DNA of 64,000 nucleotides from Sipunculus nudus. Its lineage: Eukaryota; Annelida; Sipuncula; Golfingiida; Sipunculidae. Positions 10,801-22,136 of this stretch are shown here, one piece after another. How positions within the stretch are numbered: position 1 is the first letter of the stretch; the number at the start of each line of letters is the position of its first letter. The stretch covers positions 63,916,870 to 63,980,869 of the forward strand of contig CM049307.1 of the NCBI GenBank assembly GCA_026874595.1. The letters are read 5' to 3'. Made by a program: the position numbers and the translations under genes. Below the pieces are notes generated by a model. It was not told where the DNA came from and searched no databases. It saw only the letters and a program-made list of their open reading frames with translations.

Positions 10801-13225
10801 AGCCCGTCCACTCCGCCCTCACATCCCATTATAATTAGAGCGGCACAAACGGCCGTTTCAAAGCAGGAATCCATTTTGATATTCGCCGAAAATAGAGCAA
10901 AAATCGATGCTTTAACGGCCCCTAGAGCCAAACTATCGTTTTTTTCAAGGTCACCTTGCATACCATTTGATACCTCGCCCATACCGCCTTCCCATCCAAT
11001 AATAACTAGAGCGGCACAAAGAGCCATTTCAGAGCAGTGCGCCATTTTGATATTCGCCAATCTTCCTAGAGAAGCCAGAAAAACACAGACCTCGCTATTC
11101 TGACCGCCGCAGGCCCGCAAACTATCGATTTTTCGACGCCATGTTGGCTATCAAGTCAAAGCCCACACGTCTTCGTGTTCAGCCCAATAATTATTAGAGC
11201 GGCACAAAAAGCCGTTTTAGAGCAAAGGCCTGCAATTATCTAGAAAAGGCCAAAAATATTGGGAACATCGCTTTTACGGCCCCCCACGGGTCACAATCAT
11301 CGTTTTTTCAAGGTCGTCTTTCCCACCGATCGACAGCACGTCCACTCCTTCCTCACAACCCATGAAAATTAGAGCGGCACAAACGGCCGTTTCAGAGCAG
11401 GCCTCCATTTTGATATTCGCCGAAAATAGGGCAAAATTCGCTGCTTTAACGGCCCCCAGAGCTAAACTATCTTTTTTCAAGGTCACCTTGCATACCATTT
11501 GATACCTCGCCCATCCTGCCTTCACATCCAATAATAACTAGAGCGGCACAACGAGCCATTTCAGAGCAGTGCGCCATTTTGATATTCGCAAATATTCAAA
11601 TAGAAGCCAAAAAAACACAACTCAATATTCTGACCGCCGCAGGCCCGCAAACTATCGTTTTTTCGACGCCATGTTGGCTATCAAGTCAAAGCCCACACGT
11701 CTTGCTGTCCAGCCCAGTAATTATTAGAGCGGCACAAAAAGCCGTTTTCGAGCAGCGGCCCGCAATTATCTAGAAAAGGCCAAAAATATTGGGAACATCG
11801 CTTATACGGCCCCCTTCGGGTCACAACAATCATTTTTTCAAGGTCGTCTTTCCCACCGATCGACAGCACGTCCACTCCACCCTCACATCCCATGATAATT
11901 AGAGCGGCACAAAGAGCCGTTTCAGAGCAGTGCGCCATTTTGATATTCGCCAATCTTCCCATAGAAGCCAGAAAAACACATTCCTCGCTATTCTGACCGC
12001 CGCAGGCCCGCAAACTATCGTTTTTTCGACGCCATGTTGGCTATCAAGTCAAAGCTCACACATCTGGCTATCCAGCCCAATAATTATTAGAGCGGCACTA
12101 AAAGCCGTTTTAGAGCATCGGCCCGCAATTATCTAGAAAAGGCCAAAAATATTGGGAACATCGCTTATACGCCCCCCCCCCCCCCCCCCCACGGGTCACC
12201 ATCATCGTTTTTTCAAGGTCGTCTTTCCCAACGATCGACAGCCCGTCCACTCCGCCCTCACATCCTATTATAATAAGAGCGGCACAAACGGCCGTTTCAA
12301 AGCAGGAATCCATTTTGATATTCGTCGAAAATAGGGCACAAATCGATGCTTTAACGGCCCCCAGAGCCAAACTATCGTTTCTTCAAGGTCACCTTGTATT
12401 CCAATTGATACCTCACCCACCCCGCCTTCACATCCAATAATAACTAGAGCGGCACAAAGAGCCGTTTCAGAGCAGTGCGCCATTTGAATATTCGTCAATC
12501 TTCCCATAGAAGCCAGAAAAACACACTCCTCGCTATTCTGACCGCCGCAGGCCCGCTAACTATCCTAACTATAGTTTTTTCGACCCCATGTTGGCTATCA
12601 AGTCAAAGCCCGCACCTCTGGATGTCTGGCCCAATCATAATTAGAGCGGCACAAAAAGCCGTTTTCGAGCAGCGGCCCGCCATTATCTAGACGAGGCAAA
12701 AAATATTGGGAACATCGCTTATACGGCCCCCACGGGTCAGAACCATCGTTTTTTCAAGGTCTTCTTTCCCACCGATCGACAGCCCGTCCACCCCGCCCTC
12801 ACATCCCATGATAATAAGAGCGGCACAAACGGCCGTTTCAGAGCAGGAATCCATTTTGATATTCGCCGAAAATAGGGCACAAATCACTGCTTTAACGGCC
12901 CCCAGAGCCAAACTATCGTTTTTTCAAGGTCACCTTGCATACCATTCGATACCTCGCCCATACCGCCTTCCCATCCAATAATAACTAGAGCGGCACAAAG
13001 AGTCGTTTCAGAGCAGTGTGCCATTTGGATATTCGCCTATCTTTCCATAGGAGCCAGAATAACACACACCTCGCTATTCACAGGCCCGCTAACTATCGTT
13101 TTTTCGACGCCATGTTGGGTATCAAGTCAAAGCCCACACGCCTGGCTGTCCGGCCCAATAATTATTTGAGCGGCACAAAAAGGCGGTTTAGAACAACGGC
13201 CCGCCATTATCTCGAAAAGGCCATT
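7813..13225 (+). repeat. Left foldback arm with higher-order satellite
   Basis: The outer 380 bp is single-copy within the arm. From about 8205 the arm is a tandem array. A conserved core (GAGCGGCACAAA, then GCCGTTTYAGAGCAG) recurs at about 8529, 8703, 8873, 9063, 9238, 9409, 9596, 9771, 9941, 10129, 10304 and 10475, giving a repeating spacing of about 175, 170 and 188 bp. Three diverged monomers therefore form a 533-bp unit, present about nine times. Units at 8.9-10.6 kb are nearly uniform; those at 10.6-13.2 kb are more diverged, with a shortened unit near 11.9 kb and a poly-C expansion at 12172-12190. The many open frames on both strands here are chance. Confidence 0.9.
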
Positions 13226-13745
13226 TTTCCATGTACGTCTATATTCATCAGCCTATACCAAAGAAGACTAAGCGATATTCGGTCGAACGCTTTGCTGAAG
13301 TCGACAAATAAACATTAGCACAGACCTTTTTGTCTTGTAAAATACTTATGCACAACACTGTATAATGAAAATATATTATCTATTTCACTTCGGTTTTGTC
13401 TGTATCCTGCTTGTTCTTCATAAAATCTGTGATTTTCTTCTGCCATTTTAACAAGGCGATTATTTAAAATTCCTGTTAATATTTTTGAAGTAACACCCAG
13501 TAAGGATATACCTCTAAACTTATTCACATCTGAATATGACCCTCCTTTATTCAATAGTACCAACACAGCATTTTAAAGGAAATGATCCTTTAGCCGTAAA
13601 ACAATTATACATTTTCTTCAATGCCCGAACTAATGAATTAGTGCCATTTTATACAGTTCAACGACCACACTATCAATGCCAGGTGCTATACCACTGTTTT
13701 ATGATTTTATACTGTTAACAATTTCTTCAGTTGTTAAAGGGATAA
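13226..13745 (-). pseudogene. Non-LTR retrotransposon (LINE) reverse transcriptase remnant
   Basis: On the minus strand the reading runs from an APGID motif (about 13666) through NKFRGISLLGV, ILNNRL, EEQAGYRQNRSEIDNIF and, after an in-frame TAA at 13315-13317, VDFSKAFDRISLSLLWYRL. These are the palm and finger motifs of LINE reverse transcriptases in the correct order (the VDFSKAFD motif corresponds to the first catalytic Asp region). Upstream the frame also has stops. The YADD box and endonuclease are missing: the fragment stops exactly at the boundary with the left satellite arm near 13225. It is a dead fragment; the clade is not determined. Confidence 0.85.
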
Positions 13746-14180
13746 GATAGTTATTCTGTTCATTTATTTAATATTATTCATAAGTTATTAATGCAAGTGT
13801 ATTCCTATAAGCTGTATTGATTTAAATTTGGAAAAAAAGTTGCAACTACTTGCTTGTTTTACATGGTTTTAATACTATTAAATTTACTCAACTGTATATT
13901 ATAATGATCACTTTATTTATAAAATTTAACGTTCTATTTTTCTGAACACATAACTTTTCGCGGTTACAAAGAGATTCAAAACATACACACGTTTCAGATT
14001 CTTATTTTTTCATACTTTAAATGTAGAGCCTATTCTCACATTTTTAACATTATTTATGCTTTAATATTCCACGTGCATTAGTTATGTTTTTCTCTTCTCA
14101 TCTGTACATATATCACGTTTGTTGTATTTGTATCAGTTATCACTAGTTCTACATTTATTCATTCCGTTGCTTGTATTGAT
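13746..14180. other. Foldback loop, AT-rich spacer
   Basis: AT-rich sequence between the LINE remnant and the NADAR remnant. The first NADAR exon, which should carry the N-terminal part of the domain, was looked for here and not found. Confidence 0.4.
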
Positions 14181-14192
14181 TTTTGGGCTATA

Positions 14193-15056
14193 AGAAAATG
14201 GCAAAACTCATTTTGACGACGGACAATCCAAACATTCAAATAGAACTTGGACGACGAGTGAGGAATTTTGACGAAGGAACATTGAATGTCCACCAGATCG
14301 AAGTTGTTGAAAAGGGCAACATGGCCAAGGTGAGAACTAGCTCAACTGCAGTCATGGAGTGCTACAGCGATAACAATAAGGACACATGGAAAATAACCTG
14401 TGCATATAACATACAAAGTTCTGACTGTTTTATTTTTTATTCTTTTGTTATGTGTATATGAACATCACGAGATCATAAATATAAATATAAATATATCTGG
14501 TTTATACAAATAAAGATTATACATAGGAGATGTCTATATTTTCTTAACTCACAACAATTAGAATGTAAGTCTATACAGATAAAGTGGGTCAATTAATCGT
14601 TATACATGTTTATTGATGATCAGTATATATATATTCTTTACCCAAACAACTCATAAAAAAGTAGCTATTCTACACTGACAAGACAAAAACGGATAAAGTG
14701 GGCCGGATATGTTTGTATGATGTTTCAAATTGCACCCGGTGAGTTAAAACTGGAAAACAATTTGACACCTGCAAAAACGAAAATCGATAGCTCTTCTTGT
14801 AATCATCTAGAGACACAGCACATTTTCACAATTGCTCAATACCTTTTCATGTGTCTTTTCCATTTATTTCAGTTTTCACAGAATCAAGACTTTGGGAGAT
14901 TTCCTCCTGTGGACAGGCAGAGCAAGACTAGTCCAGGCCTCTCCCTTCGATAGGAAATGGGGAGTTGTCCTCGACATGAGGGATGTGAGGGCTTTGTACC
15001 CACTGCAGTGGAAGGGGAAAAACATGTAAGGGAAGGTTTTGATTTATTTGTGAGAG
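14193..15056 (+). pseudogene. NADAR-domain (YbiA-like) gene remnant, two exons
   Basis: Exon A (about 14193-14329, after a possible acceptor) reads MAKLILTTDN, then ELGRRVRNFDEGTLN and EKGNMAK, and ends in AAG|GTGAGA, a good donor. Exon B follows the acceptor TTTATTTCAG (14863-14872) and reads FLLWTGRARLVQASPFDRKW, then PLQWKGKNM. This is the order of NADAR domains (LGR.V..FD, GN.AKF, FLL.TG, VEASP.DR.WG, W.G.NLLG), a family that acts on ADP-ribose or NAD-derived substrates, some members removing ADP-ribose from modified bases. Three defects are visible: no N-terminal exon, one extra T in the four-T run at 14873-14876 that breaks the frame at the junction, and a TAA at 15027-15029 where the family has Leu, followed in frame by GKVLIYL. 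It lies in the loop of the foldback element, so it was probably captured. The intron shows it came from a genomic, not a retrotransposed, copy. Confidence 0.7.
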
Positions 15057-16258
15057 GGTCAGTAGAAAAAAAGGCAGATAGCAAGAACGCATAAGAATTT
15101 CCACAGCGTTCCACATGGTTCAATATCGTAAATGGTGCCATGTCGTTTGGATGATATATGTAAACATGTATAGATTTCGTGTATATATCGTGACATCTCT
15201 TGTATATAATTATATATATTGTACATAATATGATCATGTATGTTTTTTTAAATAAATAATGTCCTCACTTTTTTTTGTTTCTTTCAAATTTTTGTGAATG
15301 TTATCATCAGTAATGATCTGATGAGACATTAGACAATTATCCTCATGTCGATCGTTCACCCATTGACTGACCTTAACCCGTTTTATTTATATTTATTAAT
15401 CTTCTCATCAAAATGTGTTAAGGACAAAATGTGACAAAATGTGTATTTATTAGAAACATGTTCCTAATGCCTTGAGGTTGAAAACATTCGAAAACGATGG
15501 GTCAGTGTAACCGACTGTATTCGAGCAGAGTACGTTGTAAAAAAATTACAACAAAATTCCTGAAAATCAAATTCAGTTGAAACAGTGTTGATCTGCCGTC
15601 CATGTACAGAATCACTGAACCGTGCCGCTACTCTTAAGCAAGATGTTCTGTTGTAAAAGTTATCACAAAAACAATAACCATGGCACTTTTTTTATACTGT
15701 AAGTACATTTGATCTAATTTTCACAGCATGTACACATACACATTTAATGTGTTAAATTCTTAAGTTTGAAAGCATGAGTATTGAAGTCCTCGGGTCGCCA
15801 AGGCCTTCCTGTCACAGGTGTACAGTCATTCTCATGTGCCACCCTCCCCCCTCCCCCATTAAGTCTTTGCAATACTTGTTATTGTTATCGTTAAATATAG
15901 TTCTTTATTAGTTAAGCTGTTTCAAATGCAATGTACACACCTTTTTAAAAAAAAATTATACAGGAGTAAACCAGAAGATGCCATGTTGTGCTTATATAGC
16001 AAATAGCAAAATAAATTAATTTTAAATTAATACTAAATAATTTATAAAAATATATTTAACCTATTAGTAAGCAAAATTTGATAATAAAAGACCGAATTCG
16101 TGGATAAATTAGAAATTTTAAATTCTGAACAATATGCTATTTTTAGACACATTGGTTTGCAAATTAGAAAATATATATCCTCGTTTCAGTCCAGCAATCA
16201 CGTTCGCTGATTTATTAATTGACCTGTTGATCACGCACTCGCCGTCAGGTCAATTATT
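15057..16258. other. Foldback loop, right part
   Basis: No gene. A fragment near 15690-15780 (TTTTCACAGCATGTACACAT and neighbours) resembles the body of family 2 (compare 43775-43815). The rest is AT-rich up to the start of the right satellite arm. Confidence 0.4.
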
Positions 16259-19200
16259 ATTGTATGTAAGGGCGGAGTGGACGGGCTGTCGATCGGTCGA
16301 TCGGCGGTATGGGCGAGGTATCAAAAGGTATGAAAGGTGAATTTGAAAAAACGATAGTTTGGCTCTGGGGGCCGTTAAAGCATCGATTTGTGCCTTATTT
16401 TCGGCGAATAGCAAGATGGAGGCCTGCTCTGAAACGGCCGTTTGTGCCGCTCGAATTATCATGGGGCGTGAGGGCGGAGTGGACAGGCTGTCGATCGGTG
16501 GGAAAGACGACCTTGAAAAAAAGATGGTTGTGACCCGTGGGGGGGCCGTATAAGCGATGTTCCCAATGTTTTTGGCCTTTTCGATATAATGGTGGGCCTC
16601 TGCTCTAAAACGGCTTTTTGTGCCGCTCGAATAATTATTGGGCCGGACAGCCAGGGGAGTGGGCTTTGACTTGATACCCAACATGGCGTCGGAAAAACGA
16701 TAGTTAGCGGGCCTGCGGCGGTCAGGATAACGAGGTGTGTGTTTTTCTTGCTTTTATAGGAAGATTGGCGAATATCAAAATGGCGCACTGCTCTGAAACG
16801 GCTCTTTGTGCCGCTCTAGTTCTTATTGGATGGTAAGGCGGTATGGGCGAGGTATCAAATAGTATGCAAGATGACCTTGAAAAAACTATAGTTTGGCTCT
16901 AGGGGCCGTTAAAGCAGCGATTTGTGCCCTATTTTCGACGAATATCAAAATGGAGGCCTGCTCTGAAACGGCCGTTTGTGCCGCTCTAATTATCATGGGA
17001 TGTGAGGGCGGAGTAGACGGGCTGTCAATCGGTGGGAAAGACGACCTTGAAAAAACGATGGTTGTGACATGTGGAAGCCGTATAAGCGATGTTCCCAATG
17101 TTTTTGGCCTTTTCGAGATAATGGCGGGCCGCTGCTCTAAAACAGCTTTTTGTGCCGTTCTAATAATTATTGGGCCGGACAGCCAGGGGTGTGGGCTTTG
17201 ACTTGATTCCCAACATGGCGTCGGAAAAACGATAGTTTGCGGGCCTGCGGCGGTCAGAATAGCGAGGTGTGTGTTATTCTGGCTTCTATGGGAAGATTGG
17301 CGAATATCCAAATGGCGCACTGCTCTGAAACGGCTCTTTGTGCCGCTCTAGTTATTATTTGATGTGAAGGCGGGATGGGCGAGGTATCGAATGGTATGCA
17401 AGGTGGCCTTGAAAAAACGATAGTTTGGCTCTGGGGGCCGTCAAAGCAGCGATTTGTGCCCTATTTTTGGCGAATATCAAAAGGGAGGCCTGCTCTGAAA
17501 CGGCCGTTTGTGCCGCTCAGATTATCATGGGTCGTGAGGGCGGAGTGGACGGGCTGTCGATCGGTGGGAAAGACGACCTCGAAAAAACGATGGTTGTGAT
17601 CGGTGGGGGGCCGTGTAAGCGATGTTCCCAATGTTTATGGCCTTTTCGAGATAATGGCGGGCCGCTGCTCTAAAACAGCTTTTTGTGCCGTTCTAATAAT
17701 TATTGGGCCGGACAGCCAGGGGTGTGGGCTTTGACTTGATTCCCAACATGGCGTCGGAAAAACGATAGTTTGCGGGCCTGCGGCGGTCAGAATAGCGAGG
17801 TGTGTGTTATTCTGGCTTCTATGGGAATATTGGCGAATATCCAAATGGCGCACTGCTCTGAAACGGCTCTTTGTGCCGCTCTAGTTATTATTGGATGTGA
17901 AGGCGGGATAGGCGAGGTATCGAATGGTATGCAAGGTGACCTTGAAAAAACGATAGTTTGGCTCTGGGGGCCGTCAAAGCAGCGATTTGTGCCCTATTTT
18001 CGGCGAATATCAAAATGGAGGCCTGCTCTGAAACGGCCGTTTGTGCCGCTCAGATTATCATGGGTCGTGAGGGCGGAGTGGACGGGCTGTCGATCGGTGG
18101 GAAAGACGACCTTGAAAAAACGATGGTTGTGATCGGTGGGGGGCCGTGTAAGCGATGTTCCCAATGTTTTTGGCCTTTTTGAGATAATGGCGGGCCGCTG
18201 CTCTAAAACGGCTTTTTGTGCCGCTCTAATAATTATTGGGCCGGACAGCCAGGGGTGTGGGCTTTGACTTGATTCCCAACATGGCGTCGGAAAAACGATA
18301 GTTTGCGGGCCTGCGGCGGTCAGAATAGCGAGGTGTGTGTTATTCTGGCTTCTATGGGAAGATTGGCGAATATCCAAATGGCGCACTGCTCTGAAACGGC
18401 TCTTTGTGCCGCTCTAGTTATTATTTGATGTGAAGGCGGGATGGGCGAGGTATCGAATGGTATGCAAGGTGGCCTTGAAAAAACGATAGTTTGGCTCTGG
18501 GGGCCGTCAAAGCAGCGATTTGTGCCCTATTTTTGGCGAATATCAAAAGGGAGGCCTGCTCTGAAACGGCCGTTTGTGCCGCTCAGATTATCATGGGTCG
18601 TGAGGGCGGAGTGGACGGGCTGTCGATCGGTGGGAAAGACGACCTCGAAAAAACGATGGTTGTGATCGGTGGGGGGCCGTGTAAGCGATGTTCCCAATGT
18701 TTATGGCCTTTTCGAGATAATGGCGGGCCGCTGCTCTAAAACAGCTTTTTGTGCCGTTCTAATAATTATTGGGCCGGACAGCCAGGGGTGTGGGCTTTGA
18801 CTTGATTCCCAACATGGCGTCGGAAAAACGATAGTTTGCGGGCCTGCGGCGGTCAGAATAGCGAGGTGTGTGTTATTCTGGCTTCTATGGGAATATTGGC
18901 GAATATCCAAATGGCGCACTGCTCTGAAACGGCTCTTTGTGCCGCTCTAGTTATTATTGGATGTGAAGGCGGGATAGGCGAGGTATCGAATGGTATGCAA
19001 GGTGACCTTGAAAAAACGATAGTTTGGCTCTGGGGGCCGTCAAAGCAGCGATTTGTGCCCTATTTTCGGCGAATATCAAAATGGAGGCCTGCTCTGAAAC
19101 GGCCGTTTGTGCCGCTCAGATTATCATGGGTCGTGAGGGCGGAGTGGACGGGCTGTCGATCGGTGGGAAAGACGACCTTGAAAAAACGATGGTTGTGATC

Positions 19201-21137
19201 GGTGGGGGGCCGTGTAAGCGATGTTCCCAATGTTTTTGGCCTTTTTGAGATAATGGCGGGCTGCTGCTCTAAAACGGCTTTTTGTGCCGCTCTAATAATT
19301 ATTGGGCCGGATAGCCAGGCATGTTAGCTTTGACTTGATACCCAGCATGGCGCCGGAAAAACGATAGTTTGCGGGCCTGCGGCGGTCAGAATAGCAAGGT
19401 GTGTGTCATTCTGGCATCTATGGGAATATTGGCGAATATCCAAATGGCGCACTGCTCTGAAAACGGCTCTTTGTGCCGCTCTAGATATTATTGGATGTGA
19501 AGGCGGGATGGGCGAGGTATCGAATGGTATGCCAGGTGACCTTGAAAAAATGATAGTTTGGCTCTGGGGGCCGTCAAAGCAGCGATTTGTGCCCTATTAT
19601 CGGCGAATATCAAAATGGAGGCCTGCTCTGAAACGGCCGTTTGTGCCGCTCTAATTATCATGGGGCGTGAGGGCGGAGTGGTCAGGCTGTCGACCGGTGG
19701 GAAAGACGACCTTGAAAAAACGATGGTTGTGACCCGTGGGAGCCGTATAAGCGATGTTCCCAATGTTTATGGCCTTTTCGATATAATGGCGGGACTCTGC
19801 TCTAAAACGGCTTTTTGTGCCGCTCGAATAATTATTGGGCCGGACAGCCAGGGGTGTGGGCTTTGACTTGATACCCAACATGGCGTCGGAAAACGATAGT
19901 TTGCGGGCCTGCGGCGGTCAGAATAGCGAGGTGTGTGTTATTCTGGCTTCTATGGGAAGATTGGCGAATATCCAAATGGCGCACTGCTCTGAAACGGCTC
20001 TTTGTGCCGCTCTAGTTATTATTGGATGTGAAGGCGGGATGGGCGAGGTATCGAATGGTATGCAAGGTGACCTTGAAAAAACGATAGTTTGGCTCTGGGG
20101 GCCGTCAAGGCAGCGATTTGTGCCCTATTTTCGGCGAATATAAAAAATGGAGGCCTGCTCTGAAACGGCCGTTTGGGCCGCTCTAATTATCATGGGACGT
20201 GAATGCGGAGTGGACGGGCTGTCGATCGGTGGGAAAGACGACCTTGAAAAAACGATGGTTGTGACCGGTGAGGGGCCGTATAAGCGATGTTCCCAATATT
20301 TTTGGCCTTTTTTTCGAGATAATGGCGGGCCGCTGCTCTAAAACGGCTTTTTGTGCCGCTCTAATAATTAATGGGCCGCACAGCCAGGGGTGTGGGCTTT
20401 GACTTGATACCCAACATGGCGTCGAAAAAACGATATTTTTCGGGCCTGCGGCGGTCAGAATAGGGAGGTGTGTGTTATTTTGGCTTCTATGGGCAGATTG
20501 GCGAATATCCAAATGGCACAATGCTCTGAAACGGCTCTTTGTGCCGCTTTTGTTATTATTGGATGTTAAGGCGGTATAGGCGAGGTATGGAATGGTATGC
20601 AAGGTGACCTTGAAAAAATGATAGTTTGGCTCTGTGGGCCGTCAAAGCAGCGATTTGTGCCCTACTTTCGGCGAATATCAAAATGGAGGCCTGTTCTTAA
20701 ATGGCCGTTTGTGCCACTCTAATCATTATCTGGAAAAACGAAGGGCGTGTGGTTAAAGTTGATACCCAACATGACGGTGAGAAAAAAAACGATATAGTCT
20801 GCCGGTACATGACGGTGAGAAAAAAAAAACGATATAGTCTGCCGGTACATGGCATTCGTCACAGAAAGGAGGCCGTAAATATCGATAGATATATGCGAAT
20901 TGGACCAAGATATGCTTGGCTGCTGCTCTAAAACGGCCGTTTGTGCTGCTCTGATAACTGCTCTGTAAAATTCTGAAGAAGGATGTGGCTTGCTCCGTTT
21001 AACGGTAACCCTTGATGAGGCTGGGAATCCCCGTTTAGAGGGCATGGAAAGATAGAGGCTTTTGGAGCAATAGGGGAGTATTCTGAATCTGAATCTCGAA
21101 CCTCGAATGTCGAATACGCTATGAATTTCCTTGACGT
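16259..21137 (-). repeat. Right foldback arm with higher-order satellite
   Basis: This arm is the inverted counterpart of 7813-13225. Translations of matching frames are identical over 120 codons at 9158-9520, 10224-10586, 17770-18132 and 18836-19198, showing that both arms share the same units. Two 533-bp units are duplicated as a 1,066-bp dimer (frames at 17375-17853 recur unchanged at 18441-18919). Relative to its tip this arm carries about 594 bp more than the left arm before the matched units begin. A 42-bp tandem duplication lies in the outer part (about 20775-20850). Confidence 0.9.
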
Positions 21138-21146
21138 GATGATTGC
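21138..21146 (+). repeat. Target site duplication, right (GATGATTGC)
   Basis: Exact direct copy of 7804-7812, abutting the right tip of the foldback element. Confidence 0.85.
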
Positions 21147-21268
21147 GCTCAATCATTGTCACACAATTCCTCGTTGGGCATGCCACAGAAATGGCTAACC
21201 TTGGTCTAATTTTCCCATAAATCCTTTGGAATTTGATTTTATAAACGACTCAAAGATTGTACAACTTG

Positions 21269-21277
21269 AACTTAAAG
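21269..21277 (+). repeat. Target site duplication, left (AACTTAAAG)
   Basis: AACTTAAAG abuts the left tip (GGGTGTATC) of the next element; the same nine bases are at 30860-30868. Confidence 0.9.
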
Positions 21278-21644
21278 GGGTGTATCTAAAACCCAGAGAT
21301 CTCCCGCCTGAGATCAAAATAAAACCCGGAGATCGCGATATCTTAATTAATAAGGCAGCAATTTGTATTAAACCTTCCCCTTGACACTTCTAAATGACAT
21401 CCGCATCGAATATGATACTTAATTTGCAAGTGCACAAAGTAATTATTCAGTTATCCACGGAAACCTCACCCGGAGATGACCCGGAGATCGTCCGGAGACC
21501 GCCATCTTGCCCGGAGATCCACCAATGAGTGCTTCCCACTGATTCCCACTCGCCACAACAGATGCCGCCACATACATGTCTGACTCCCGCTCTGATATGT
21601 TATATCGTTTACGAGTCTAGTTGATTGGAACTGTCACTAAAATA
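21278..21644 (+). repeat. Left terminal inverted repeat of the MULE
   Basis: Pairs with 30491-30859 through landmarks in the same order: GTGTATCTAAAACCCAGAGA, CGCGATATCTTAA, TGACACTTCTAAATGACATC, GATACTTAATTTGC, TTATCCACGGAAAC, GTGCTTCCCACTGATTCCC and GGAACTGTCACTAAAATA. The motif CCCGGAGATC recurs at short spacing within it. Confidence 0.9.
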
Positions 21645-22136
21645 CCTATAGCTTCTAACTAGAATATTAATTCATATAAATTTTATTTTCCGATATTAAC
21701 AATATTAAAAAAAATGATAATAATATATTGATATGTTATTGATATGTATTTGATACGATATTGATATATATATATATATATATATTTATATATTAAAATA
21801 AACTGTTTTAATAAACTTATTATATTTACCTGTATATAATAAAAAAATTATATTATTAAGTATTATTATTATTTATGTTTATCAATTTATTTATTTATTA
21901 TTTACCTGCCTCATAGCCGCATTATTTGTTTTTACTTTAAAATAATTGCATTACAGTTTATTTAGTGGACCGCTGCATTCCAGCTCTGGGAAAACAGGGT
22001 ATCCAGTTAGAAAATGGTGTTTTGGGTAATTGCCATTCAAGCACATAAAGTTTACCTGCCTCATAGTCGCGTAATTTGTTTTAACTTTATAATAATTGCA
22101 TTAGGTTCTCTGTATTTCTGCTCTGGGAATGCATAT
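21645..22136. repeat. AT-rich MULE interior with an 85-bp direct duplication
   Basis: A stretch beginning ACCTGCCTCATAG at about 21904 recurs at about 22051 with scattered changes, including ATAATTGCATTA and CTCTGGGAA. A TA microsatellite lies at 21766-21785. The whole interval separates the left terminal repeat from the 3' end of the protease/PHD pseudogene. Confidence 0.6.

Larger units (their letters stand above)
7813..21137. mobile_element. 13.3-kb foldback DNA transposon with ~5-kb satellite arms
   Basis: The tips are inverted copies: ACGTCAAGGAAATTCATAGC at 7813 and its complement ending at 21137, flanked by a perfect 9-bp duplication. Each arm has an outer unique part of about 380 bp and then a long tandem array; the arms are complementary over most of their length, leaving a loop of about 3 kb (13226-16258). 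No transposase is visible inside, so it must be non-autonomous. Long inverted repeats made of tandem units are the defining trait of foldback elements (Drosophila FB, Galileo), and a 9-bp duplication fits FB or Mutator-like elements. Superfamily cannot be set without a transposase partner. Confidence 0.85.

Noticed and set aside
8070-12981. Many overlapping frames of 60-167 codons on both strands in the left foldback arm, with similar translations in the right arm
   Set aside because: They recur with the satellite period, occur on both strands of the same DNA and lack any known motif. They are chance readings of a GC-richer tandem repeat, not a gene family.
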